A stretch of 5,078 nt of DNA from the NCBI GenBank assembly GCA_019348305.1, contig JAHWJQ010000162.1, positions 1 through 5,078 of the forward strand, in the 5' to 3' direction. The translations under genes were made by a program, and so were the position numbers. Positions 1-5,078 of the stretch are shown one piece after another; position 1 is the first letter of the stretch, and each line of letters begins with the position of its first letter. The notes under the pieces were generated by a model that did no database searches, was not told the origin of the DNA, and saw only the letters and a program-made list of their open reading frames with translations. Source of the stretch: Actinomycetota bacterium (GTDB lineage: Bacteria > Actinomycetota > Acidimicrobiia > Acidimicrobiales > CADCTF01).

Positions 1-270
1 CCCGTCGATTCCGAGTGAGTGGTGCGCCTCCGTCGCCGGTCGTCCGCCGCCGTCCCCACCGGAGACCCGAGGGGTCACCTGCAGCACCGACCACACCACC
101 ACCGTGGTCGCGGCCACGAACAGCCAGAGCAGCCGGGTGACCTGGAGGACAGCCGACGTCCACGGGTCACTCGGCCGGCGCAGGCACGCCCGGAGGGTGA
201 CGCCCAGCACCAGCACCCCGGCCGCCATCACCACCATGGCACCGGAGGTCGATCTCTTCGGTGAGATCAC
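1..270 (-). CDS. Membrane protein, N-terminal part; runs off the left edge
   Basis: I do not recognise this protein. The minus frame is open from a TAG at 273-271 to the window edge. It has two clear hydrophobic stretches: VVMAAGVLVLGVTL followed by the basic RACLRR, then RLLWLFVAATTVVVWSVLQV. After these comes a Gly-rich hydrophilic tail (SGGDGGG...) that continues outside the window. The first possible start is GTG at 270, giving a short basic leader (ISPKRSTSGA) before the first membrane segment. ATG at 237 is the other choice and would place the first membrane segment at the very N-terminus. Neither start has a strong ribosome binding site. The plus strand here reads only low-complexity His/Arg/Pro-rich frames, which is why I chose the minus strand. 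The 5' end overlaps or abuts the plus-strand small gene beginning at 236. At least two transmembrane helices are supported; the function is unknown. Confidence 0.55.
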   Translation of the reverse strand, partial: MISPKRSTSGAMVVMAAGVLVLGVTLRACLRRPSDPWTSAVLQVTRLLWLFVAATTVVVWSVLQVTPRVSGGDGGGRPATEAHHSLGIDG

Positions 271-484
271 CTACATCGCCACCTACTTCGCGATGCGTCA
301 CGGCGACCGCATCGCGAGCGACGTGGGTATCGACCCCCGCACTCAGCAGGTGGACCTGGCCGGCCTGCGGGCGTCGCTCGGCATCGCCGACGACCGGCCC
401 GCCATCACCATGCGGGAGCTGGAGGAACGCCGGCGCATCATCCGCGAGCGCATGGATGCCCACCGCCGGCGGGGCCCGCGGTGA
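236..484 (+). CDS. Small hypothetical protein, 82 residues
   Basis: I do not recognise this protein. The frame has strongly G/C-biased third positions (runs such as ATC ACC TAC ATC GCC ACC TAC TTC) and ordinary protein-like composition, while the opposite-strand frames look like shadows. It begins with a mildly hydrophobic amphipathic segment (EITYIATYFAMRHGDRI), has a middle part with LAGLRASLGIADD, and ends in a strongly charged predicted helix (MRELEERRRIIRERMDAHRRR). The basic C-terminus could bind nucleic acid, but that is a guess. The start is uncertain. ATG 236 lies in the CCATGG that also supplies an ATG to the minus-strand membrane gene. It lacks a ribosome binding site, while a GGAGG at 244-248 sits downstream of it with no in-frame start at the right distance. 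An N-terminally truncated remnant is therefore possible. The gene ends 16 bases before the convergent methyltransferase stop. Confidence 0.5.
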   Translation: MAPEVDLFGEITYIATYFAMRHGDRIASDVGIDPRTQQVDLAGLRASLGIADDRPAITMRELEERRRIIRERMDAHRRRGPR

Positions 485-500
485 GGGGCCTACGGCAGGC

Positions 501-1949
501 TCAAACGAGGCGATCGATGTCCCGCTGCGTCCAGAACCCCGGAAGGGGGGCGGCGTTTCCCCCCGCGGCGTAAGCCTTCAGCCGCTTGCGGCCGTCATCT
601 GCGAGCATCTCTATCGCGTCGAAAAAGGCGGTGGGCCCGGCGGCGCGCAACGCCACGTCGCCGTCGGTGCCCTTCTTCGGAAGGTGCGAGGTCAAGAACA
701 CGACCGGGGTCTTCTCGTCGTCCTTGGGACGGCTGTTCTGCTTGGCGTGTAGAACGTGCGCTCTCCCGAGACACTTCCACACGCTGTCTGTGCGGAGCAG
801 GCCCCCGCGGGTTGTCGTGAAAGCCCCCGTTACGTCGAAGTACCACAGCCGGTCGTGGTCATCGAGGCCGATGAAGTTCATCGTCACGCCGGTCTTCGGG
901 ATCTTCCGGTTCTCCGCCGTAATCCTGAACCCCGCCTCCTGGAGCACGTCCTTCGCGATTGCCTGGGAAGCCTTCGCTGCCTTCGTCGCCCGGGCTTGGA
1001 AACTCTCCCAGTTGTCCTCCGCAGATCGAGGGGCCACCGTGGCCATCTCGGCCTGGACGCGCTCGCGGGCGATCGCGACGTACCCGGGATCTGAGTCGAA
1101 GCCCACCGGCCTGCGTCCGGTGCGGACGGCGGCGACCAGCGTCGAGCCTGATCCCATGAAGGGATCGAGCACTACGTCGCCCCTGTAGGTGTAGAGCTCG
1201 ATGAGCCGTTGCGGAAGCTCGACCGGAAAGGGCGCGGGATGATTGACCCGCCGGGCACTCTCCGGCTCCATCTCCCAGAGATCCAGCGTCGCGCTCATGA
1301 ACTCGTCGCAGGTCAGGGTGTTCTGGTGCGGCAGCCCCCTGGCCTGGCGCTGCTGGGGACTCAGGGCGCGGTCGAAGCGGCCCTTGCTGGCGATCACCAC
1401 CCGCTCGGTGATGTCTCGAAGCACAGGGTTCGCCGCGCTTCGGAAAGACCCCCAGGCGCAGTTTCCGGCCGCGCCCGCTCCCTTCTGCCAGATCACCTCG
1501 CCACGGAGGAGCAAGTGCTGGTCCTGGAGAAGCGCCATGATGTCGGCCGAGAGGCTGCGGTAGGGCTTCCGCCCGAGATTGGCCACGTTCACCGCGATCC
1601 GGCCACCGGGCTCGAGGACCCGGCGGCACTCGGCGAAGACCTCCCCGAGCATCTCCAGGAACTCGGCGTAGGAGGCCGGGATGTCGCCTTGGCCGAGAGC
1701 TTCCTCGTACTCCTTGCCCGCGAAGTACGGGGGCGACGTCACAACCAGCGCGACCGAGTTCGACGGCAGCTGGTGCATCCTCCGGGAATCGCCGTGAAGG
1801 CAGCCGTCACCCAGTTCGGGCGCGGTCACGACCGTCTCGTCAGAGGAGAGGACCGGAAGCTTGAAGCGCCGGTAGAAGTCGGACGCGTCGTGGTTCTCCC
1901 GCCGGCTGACGCCGAAGTTCGAAGTCGAGGTCCGGGCACGGTCACTCAT
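501..1949 (-). CDS. Beta-class site-specific DNA methyltransferase (N4-cytosine or N6-adenine) with a C-terminal PD-(D/E)XK-like domain
   Basis: This is predicted to transfer a methyl group from S-adenosylmethionine to an exocyclic amino group of cytosine or adenine at a specific DNA site. Visible motifs in order: LHGDSRRM (51-58), catalytic motif IV TSPPY (71-75), VLEPGGRIAVNV (111-122), a probable target-recognition stretch (about 155-235), motif X-like NHPAPFPVELPQRLIELY (236-253), the SAM-binding DPFMGSGST (262-270), and GFDSDPGY (283-290). Motif IV before motif I is the beta-class order. SPPY is common in N4-cytosine enzymes but does not decide the target base. The catalytic part ends near 305. 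Residues 310-465 are an added domain with a helix-strand-strand-helix-strand pattern (AIAKDVLQEAGF; MNFIGLDDHDRLWYFDVTG; VWKCLGRAHVL; PVVFLTS). Start ATG 1949 has GGGAG at 1958-1954, four bases upstream. Sampled GC is clearly lower than in the neighbours, suggesting horizontal acquisition. No separate restriction gene is adjacent. Confidence 0.93.
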   Translation of the reverse strand: MSDRARTSTSNFGVSRRENHDASDFYRRFKLPVLSSDETVVTAPELGDGCLHGDSRRMHQLPSNSVALVVTSPPYFAGKEYEEALGQGDIPASYAEFLEMLGEVFAECRRVLEPGGRIAVNVANLGRKPYRSLSADIMALLQDQHLLLRGEVIWQKGAGAAGNCAWGSFRSAANPVLRDITERVVIASKGRFDRALSPQQRQARGLPHQNTLTCDEFMSATLDLWEMEPESARRVNHPAPFPVELPQRLIELYTYRGDVVLDPFMGSGSTLVAAVRTGRRPVGFDSDPGYVAIARERVQAEMATVAPRSAEDNWESFQARATKAAKASQAIAKDVLQEAGFRITAENRKIPKTGVTMNFIGLDDHDRLWYFDVTGAFTTTRGGLLRTDSVWKCLGRAHVLHAKQNSRPKDDEKTPVVFLTSHLPKKGTDGDVALRAAGPTAFFDAIEMLADDGRKRLKAYAAGGNAAPLPGFWTQRDIDRLV

Positions 1950-1970
1950 GGCTCTCCCAGGTTGCGCCTT

Positions 1971-1985
1971 TGACGCTAGCCGTCA
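1971..1985. promoter_or_regulatory. Inverted repeat TGACG-N5-CGTCA upstream of the methyltransferase gene
   Basis: The five-base arms TGACG (1971-1975) and CGTCA (1981-1985) flank CTAGC. The site lies 22 bases upstream of the methyltransferase ATG, between that start and the larger palindrome at 1988-2005. It could be an operator half or part of the promoter region. On the minus strand the bases TAGCGT (1978-1973) resemble a -10 hexamer, but I see no convincing -35 at the right distance. The arms are short enough that chance is a real alternative. Confidence 0.3.
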
Positions 1986-1987
1986 GT

Positions 1988-2005
1988 AATCACACGAGTG
2001 TGATT
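1988..2005. promoter_or_regulatory. Perfect 8-bp-arm palindrome, candidate operator
   Basis: AATCACAC (1988-1995) and GTGTGATT (1998-2005) are perfect reverse complements separated by GA. The site is noticeably AT-richer than its surroundings and is the strongest dyad I noticed between genes in this window. It sits in the 78-base gap between the glycosylase stop (2028) and the methyltransferase start (1949), 38 bases upstream of that start. Size and symmetry suit a dimeric helix-turn-helix regulator. The half-sites resemble the CRP half-site TGTGA in inverted order, but the geometry is not that of a CRP site. A terminator for the glycosylase is less likely, because no T-run follows on the minus strand. 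The regulator is unknown. Confidence 0.5.
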
Positions 2006-2027
2006 CGCCATGGTAACGAACAGTGGG

Positions 2028-2651
2028 TCACCCAGGCAGCTCGACCAGCTCCACGGCCCGCCAGCAGTACCAGGCGGCGACGCTGCGGTAGGGGCGGAAG
2101 GCCTCCCCCAGCGGGCCCAGCACCTTGGGCGCGGGGGGCTCGGCCAGGCCGTAGGCGCGGGCGTAGCCGTTGCGGACCCCGAGGTCGTCCACCGGCCACA
2201 CGTCGAGGCGGCGCAGCTGGAAGATGAGGAACATCTCCGCTGTCCATCGTCCCACCCCTCGTACGACGACGAGGCGCTCGATCAGCTCGTCATCGGACAG
2301 TCGCCCCACGTCGCCCAGCGGCACGACACCGGCGGCCACCTTGTCGGCCAGGTCCACCACCGACCGTGCCTTGGCCGCCGACAGCCCCGACCGCCGCAGT
2401 TCCTCGATGGGGGTGGCGAGCACCGCCTCGGGGGTCACCTCGCCCCCCACCGCCAGTTCGAAGCGGCCGTAGATCGTGGCCGCCGCCTTGCCCGAGAGCT
2501 GCTGGAAGCAGATGGCCCGGGCCAGGGCCTCGAAGGGGGTGCGCCTGGGGGCCCGGATGCGGGGAGGTCCGGCCGCGGCCACCAGCCCCGCCATCACCGG
2601 GTCGCGTGCGGCCAGGGCGGCGGCGGCGCGGGCATGGGTTTCCCGGGCCAC
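2028..2651 (-). CDS. DNA-3-methyladenine glycosylase, AlkA-like HhH-GPD family
   Basis: This is a base-excision-repair enzyme predicted to cut alkylated purines such as 3-methyladenine from DNA, leaving an abasic site. The 207-residue protein has the HhH-GPD core: FEALARAICFQQLSGKAA (40-57), where FQQLS is typical of the family, then the helix-hairpin-helix VVRGVGRWTAEM (129-140), then VWPVDDLGVR (151-160). D156 matches the catalytic aspartate (Asp238) of E. coli AlkA. The ending FRPYRSVAAWYCWR (185-198) is also typical. It is shorter than E. coli AlkA (282 residues) and lacks that protein's N-terminal domain, as do many actinobacterial homologues. Only two cysteines are present (48 and 196), so it has no iron-sulfur loop. 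The start is GTG 2651: an in-frame TAG lies just three codons upstream, so no longer form is possible. No clear ribosome binding site precedes it. It is divergent from the transporter at 2711. Confidence 0.9.
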   Translation of the reverse strand: MARETHARAAAALAARDPVMAGLVAAAGPPRIRAPRRTPFEALARAICFQQLSGKAAATIYGRFELAVGGEVTPEAVLATPIEELRRSGLSAAKARSVVDLADKVAAGVVPLGDVGRLSDDELIERLVVVRGVGRWTAEMFLIFQLRRLDVWPVDDLGVRNGYARAYGLAEPPAPKVLGPLGEAFRPYRSVAAWYCWRAVELVELPG

Positions 2652-2710
2652 GGCCGGAGGCTAGCGAGCACATCACCGGCACCGGCCTGCGATGCGAGAA
2701 GAATGCCATC
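2652..2710. promoter_or_regulatory. Short divergent intergenic region between the glycosylase and transporter genes
   Basis: These 59 bases separate two divergently read starts (GTG 2651 minus, GTG 2711 plus), so they should hold promoter elements for both genes, or these lie partly inside the coding regions. I see no consensus -10/-35 pair. The only clear element is the purine-rich GCGAGAAGAA (2694-2703), a probable ribosome binding site for the plus-strand gene. A small direct repeat of ACCGGC (2675-2686) is probably chance in GC-rich DNA. Confidence 0.35.
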
Positions 2711-3559
2711 GTGGCCGTGGTCCTGGGATTGGCGGTGGCAGCGGCCTATGGCGCGGCCGACTTCCTCGGTGGACTGAGCTCGAAGCGGGTGCCGGCGACG
2801 GTAGTGGTGGTCGTGTCCCAGCTCAGCGGCCTCCCGCTGCTGGCCGTGCTGGTCGGGCTGGCCGGGGGCCACCCGAGCGCCCGCGCCGTCGGCCTGGGCG
2901 CCGCGGCCGGGTCGGTGGGGGCGGTGGGGCTGTCGTGCCTCTACCGGGGGCTGGCCGGTGGACGGATGAGCGTGGTCGCCCCCATCACCGCTGTCGGGGC
3001 CGCCACCGTGCCGCTGGCCTGGGGCCTGATCGGCGGTGAGCGGCCCTCGCCGGTGGCCCTGGCCGGCGTGCTGCTGGCCGTCGTCGCAGTCGCCCTCATC
3101 AGCCGCTCGCCGGACCCCGCACCAGCGGCCCAGCCCGGCCGCGGCACCGATTCGGGTGTCGGCTTGGCCGTCGTGGCCGGGGCCGCATTCGGCACCGTCT
3201 TCGTGCTGCTCGACGCCACCGGTCCCGGCGCCGGCTTCTGGCCCCTCGTTGCCGGCCGTACCGCCTCGATCGTCGCCCTGGTCACGGCGGCCACCGTGAC
3301 CGGCCAAACGCTGGCGCCGCCGGCGCCGCGATCGCTGCCGGTCATTGCCGGCGCCGGCGTGCTCGACTTGAGCGCCAACGCGCTCTACCTGCTGGCCAGC
3401 CGGCGGGGGCTGCTGTCGGTGGTCGCGGTGTTGAGCTCGCTCTACCCGGCCGGCACCGTCCTGCTCGCCCGCACGGTGCTGGGTGAGCGCCTGGGAGGCC
3501 AGCAGGTGCTGGGCCTGAGCGTGGCCGTGACCGGCGTGGTGCTCATCGCCGCCGGCTGA
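2711..3559 (+). CDS. EamA/DMT-superfamily transporter
   Basis: This is a predicted inner-membrane metabolite or drug transporter; the substrate cannot be read from the sequence. The 282-residue protein is almost entirely hydrophobic helices, about ten, in two homologous halves. The half-ends align visibly: SVVAPITAVGAATVPLAWGLIGGER (87-111) with SVVAVLSSLYPAGTVLLARTVLGER (236-260), each followed by a last hydrophobic helix. This inverted two-EamA-domain layout and the G-E-R turn are characteristic. The N-terminal segment with AAAYGAADFLGGLSSKR (10-26) is also common in the family. A hydrophilic Pro/Gly-rich linker (SRSPDPAPAAQPGRGTDSG, 131-149) joins the halves. I chose GTG 2711 because it directly precedes the first membrane helix and has GAGAAG upstream. 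The longer open frame back to 2366 overlaps the glycosylase and reads as Pro/Arg-rich shadow. It is convergent with trpA, with 9 bases between their stops. Confidence 0.88.
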   Translation: MAVVLGLAVAAAYGAADFLGGLSSKRVPATVVVVVSQLSGLPLLAVLVGLAGGHPSARAVGLGAAAGSVGAVGLSCLYRGLAGGRMSVVAPITAVGAATVPLAWGLIGGERPSPVALAGVLLAVVAVALISRSPDPAPAAQPGRGTDSGVGLAVVAGAAFGTVFVLLDATGPGAGFWPLVAGRTASIVALVTAATVTGQTLAPPAPRSLPVIAGAGVLDLSANALYLLASRRGLLSVVAVLSSLYPAGTVLLARTVLGERLGGQQVLGLSVAVTGVVLIAAG

Positions 3560-3568
3560 GCGGCCGCG

Positions 3569-4354
3569 TCACACAGCGTCGAGTGCCGACCTCAGATCGG
3601 CCACCAGGGCGCCGAGCTCGGAGGGGCCGGCGCCGTCGAGGCGCTTGCGCATGAGAGCGGAAGCGACCACCACGCCATCGGCCATGGTCGCCACCTCGGC
3701 GGCGTGGGCGGGGGTGGACACTCCGAATCCGATGATGACGGGCTTGTCGGTGGCTGCCTTGAGCCGCTTGGCCAGGATGGCGGTGGACTCCGCCACCCGG
3801 TCGCGTTCGCCCGTGACCCCCATCAGGCCGACGCCGTAGACGAACCCCCGGGTCCGCTCGACGAGGCGGGCCAGGCGGTCGTCGGGGGTGACGGGCGAGG
3901 CCAGAAGGACCGTCTCGACGCCGCCCTCCACCGCCGCCCGGGACCAGTCGTCCAGCTCCTCCAGCGGCAGGTCGGGGACGATGGCGCCGGCCACGCCGTT
4001 GTCGTGCAGGGCGGCGGCGAAGCGGCGGTGGCCCGAGCGGAACACGACGTTGTAGTAGGTCATGACCACCAGCGGGACGCCGACGTCGGCGTCGCCCAGG
4101 GCAGCCACGACCCCGGCCGGCGTGGCCCCCTGTTCGAGGGCCCGCTGCGACGCGGCCTGGATGGTGGGGCCGTCCATGACCGGGTCGGAGAAGGCGAGGC
4201 CCACCTCGACGGCGTCGGCGCCTGCGTCGGCATAGGCCCTGATGACGTCGAGCCAGTCGGCACCGAGGCCGCCGGTCACGTAGGGAACGAGCAGCTTGCG
4301 GCCCGAGTCCCGCTGCTGGCGCAGCGTCGCCTCCAGGGGGACGACCTCGCTCAC
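3569..4354 (-). CDS. trpA: Tryptophan synthase alpha chain
   Basis: The alpha subunit cleaves indole-3-glycerol phosphate to indole and glyceraldehyde 3-phosphate and channels the indole to TrpB. The 261-residue length is normal, and the TIM-barrel motifs are in order: LLVPYVTGG (21-29), [19 protein letters not shown] (48-66) with catalytic E50 and D61 (E. coli Glu49 and Asp60), MTYYNVV (98-104), VPDLPLEE (126-133), GLMGVTGER (176-184), and [10 protein letters not shown] (209-218). In the last phosphate-binding turn, VVVASAL (228-234), alanine 231 stands where E. coli has Gly234; this seems a mild change. The start is GTG 4354. It overlaps the trpB stop in a GTGA, which indicates translational coupling, and GGAG in the end of trpB serves as ribosome binding site. 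The gene is the last of the trp operon here, with no T-rich terminator hairpin after it. Confidence 0.97.
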   Translation of the reverse strand: MSEVVPLEATLRQQRDSGRKLLVPYVTGGLGADWLDVIRAYADAGADAVEVGLAFSDPVMDGPTIQAASQRALEQGATPAGVVAALGDADVGVPLVVMTYYNVVFRSGHRRFAAALHDNGVAGAIVPDLPLEELDDWSRAAVEGGVETVLLASPVTPDDRLARLVERTRGFVYGVGLMGVTGERDRVAESTAILAKRLKAATDKPVIIGFGVSTPAHAAEVATMADGVVVASALMRKRLDGAGPSELGALVADLRSALDAV

Positions 4355-5078
4355 CCCAGCAGCTCCATCACCTGCTGGGCGTCCTTGTCGCCCCGCCCTG
4401 ACAGCGTCATGAGCACCGTCGACCCCTCGGGCAGCTCCGGGGTGGCCGCGGCCCGCACGATCCAGGCCAGGGCGTGGGCAGGCTCCAGAGCCGGGATGAT
4501 GCCCTCGGTGCGCGAGAGCAGCTGCAGTGCCTCCAGCACCTCGGCGTCGCCGGCGGGGACATACCGGGCCCGTCCCAGGGCGGCCAGGTGGGCGTGCTCC
4601 GGCCCCACCCCCGGGTAGTCGAGACCGGCCGAGATCGAATGGGCCTCGAGGACCTGGCCGTGCTCGTCTTGGAGGAGGAAGGACTTCGACCCGTGGACGA
4701 CGCCGGGGATCCCGTTGCCGATGGCCGCGCCCCCTGCTGGCTCCACCCCCACGAGGCGGGCGTCGGTGTCGACGAAGCCGGCGAAGGTGCCGGCCGCGTT
4801 GGAGCCCCCGCCCACGCAGGCCACGACGTAGTCGGGGTCGGCCCCACCGAGGATGGTCCGGGCCTGTTCGCGGGCCTCGTCCCCCACCACCCGCTGGAAC
4901 TCCCGCACCATCCAGGGGTAGGGATGGGGGCCCATCACGCTGCCCAGGCAGTAGTGGGTGCTCTCCACCGTCGCCACCCAGTGGCGCATGGCCTCGTTGA
5001 TGGCGTCTTTGAGGGTGCGGCTGCCTGACGACACCGGGTGGACCTCGGCCCCCAGCAGCTTCATGCGAAAGACATTGA
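4351..5078 (-). CDS. trpB: Tryptophan synthase beta chain, C-terminal 240 residues; 5' end outside the window
   Basis: This is the PLP-dependent beta subunit that condenses indole with serine to give tryptophan, forming the alpha2-beta2 complex with TrpA. The frame runs in from the right edge as [15 protein letters not shown], so the ATG at 5064 is internal, not a start. Visible signatures: [15 protein letters not shown], the PLP-phosphate loop [45 protein letters not shown] (its glutamate near E. coli Glu350), and the terminal SGRGDKD. The PLP-binding lysine lies in the missing N-terminal part, about 160 residues upstream going by the usual length of about 400. All visible key motifs are intact. 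The stop TGA overlaps the trpA GTG start. The C-terminus (QQVMELLG) is normal. Confidence 0.97.
   Translation of the reverse strand, partial: NVFRMKLLGAEVHPVSSGSRTLKDAINEAMRHWVATVESTHYCLGSVMGPHPYPWMVREFQRVVGDEAREQARTILGGADPDYVVACVGGGSNAAGTFAGFVDTDARLVGVEPAGGAAIGNGIPGVVHGSKSFLLQDEHGQVLEAHSISAGLDYPGVGPEHAHLAALGRARYVPAGDAEVLEALQLLSRTEGIIPALEPAHALAWIVRAAATPELPEGSTVLMTLSGRGDKDAQQVMELLG

Noticed and set aside
104..235. N-terminal extension of the small plus-strand protein
   Set aside because: The extension (Ser/Thr/Arg/His-rich) looks non-coding, while the opposite strand encodes two convincing hydrophobic membrane segments here.
488..500. GCCT/AGGC mini-hairpin between the small ORF and the methyltransferase stop
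   Set aside because: The stem is only four bases and there is no T-tract; this is not enough to call a terminator.
1209..1973. Plus-strand 254-residue open frame opposite the methyltransferase
   Set aside because: It is a shadow frame: Arg/Gly/Pro/His-rich with no motifs, while the minus strand carries a complete methyltransferase motif set.
2366..2710. N-terminal extension of the transporter frame
   Set aside because: It overlaps the glycosylase gene and reads as Pro/Arg-rich non-membrane sequence. GTG 2711 sits exactly before the first membrane helix and has a ribosome binding site.
3313..3360. Clustered GGCGCC/GCCGGC repeats in the transporter gene
   Set aside because: They encode an Ala/Pro/Gly linker and loop in frame, and are explained by GC-rich codon choice.
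3548..3564. GCCGC/GCGGC stem at the transporter stop, a possible terminator between convergent genes
   Set aside because: The stem is only five bases, has no T-run on either side, and lies in sequence so GC-rich that such stems arise by chance.
3704..4618. Plus-strand 304-residue open frame opposite trpA and the trpB end
   Set aside because: It lies across two well-identified minus-strand genes and has the Gly/His/Asp-rich composition typical of a high-GC antisense frame.
1..5078. CRISPR arrays, tRNA or rRNA genes, insertion sequences, attachment sites
   Set aside because: I found no regularly spaced direct repeats, no cloverleaf-like segments, no transposase or integrase frames, and no terminal inverted repeats around the methyltransferase.

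Overview
The window is a high-GC bacterial chromosome segment in an actinobacterial style: GTG starts are common, third codon positions are mostly G or C, and genes are packed tightly. An Actinomycetota host, possibly Acidimicrobiia-like, is my inference from composition and the look of the proteins. No marker here fixes the taxon.

Layout. The right-hand part (5078 down to 3569, minus strand) is the end of a tryptophan biosynthesis operon: the C-terminal 60% of trpB followed by complete trpA, joined by a GTGA overlap. Facing it, ending 9 bases away, is a plus-strand EamA/DMT-type transporter (2711-3559). Divergent from the transporter, across a 59-base gap, is a minus-strand AlkA-like DNA-3-methyladenine glycosylase (2651-2028). 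Downstream of it on the same strand, after a 78-base gap with two adjacent inverted repeats, lies a 482-residue DNA methyltransferase (1949-501). Convergent to that is a small plus-strand ORF of unknown function (236-484). At the left edge a minus-strand gene for a membrane protein runs out of the window.

The trp genes form one functional unit (the TrpAB complex). The glycosylase and the methyltransferase both act on modified DNA bases, but nothing shows that they cooperate. The methyltransferase is the stand-out. Its sampled GC is about 60-68%, against about 77-85% in sampled lines of its neighbours, which suggests acquisition. No separate restriction gene is visible. Its C-terminal 150 or so residues look like a PD-(D/E)XK nuclease fold in which two of the three expected catalytic residues appear to be replaced. 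The best candidate here for something undescribed is this fused methyltransferase and its palindromic upstream region.
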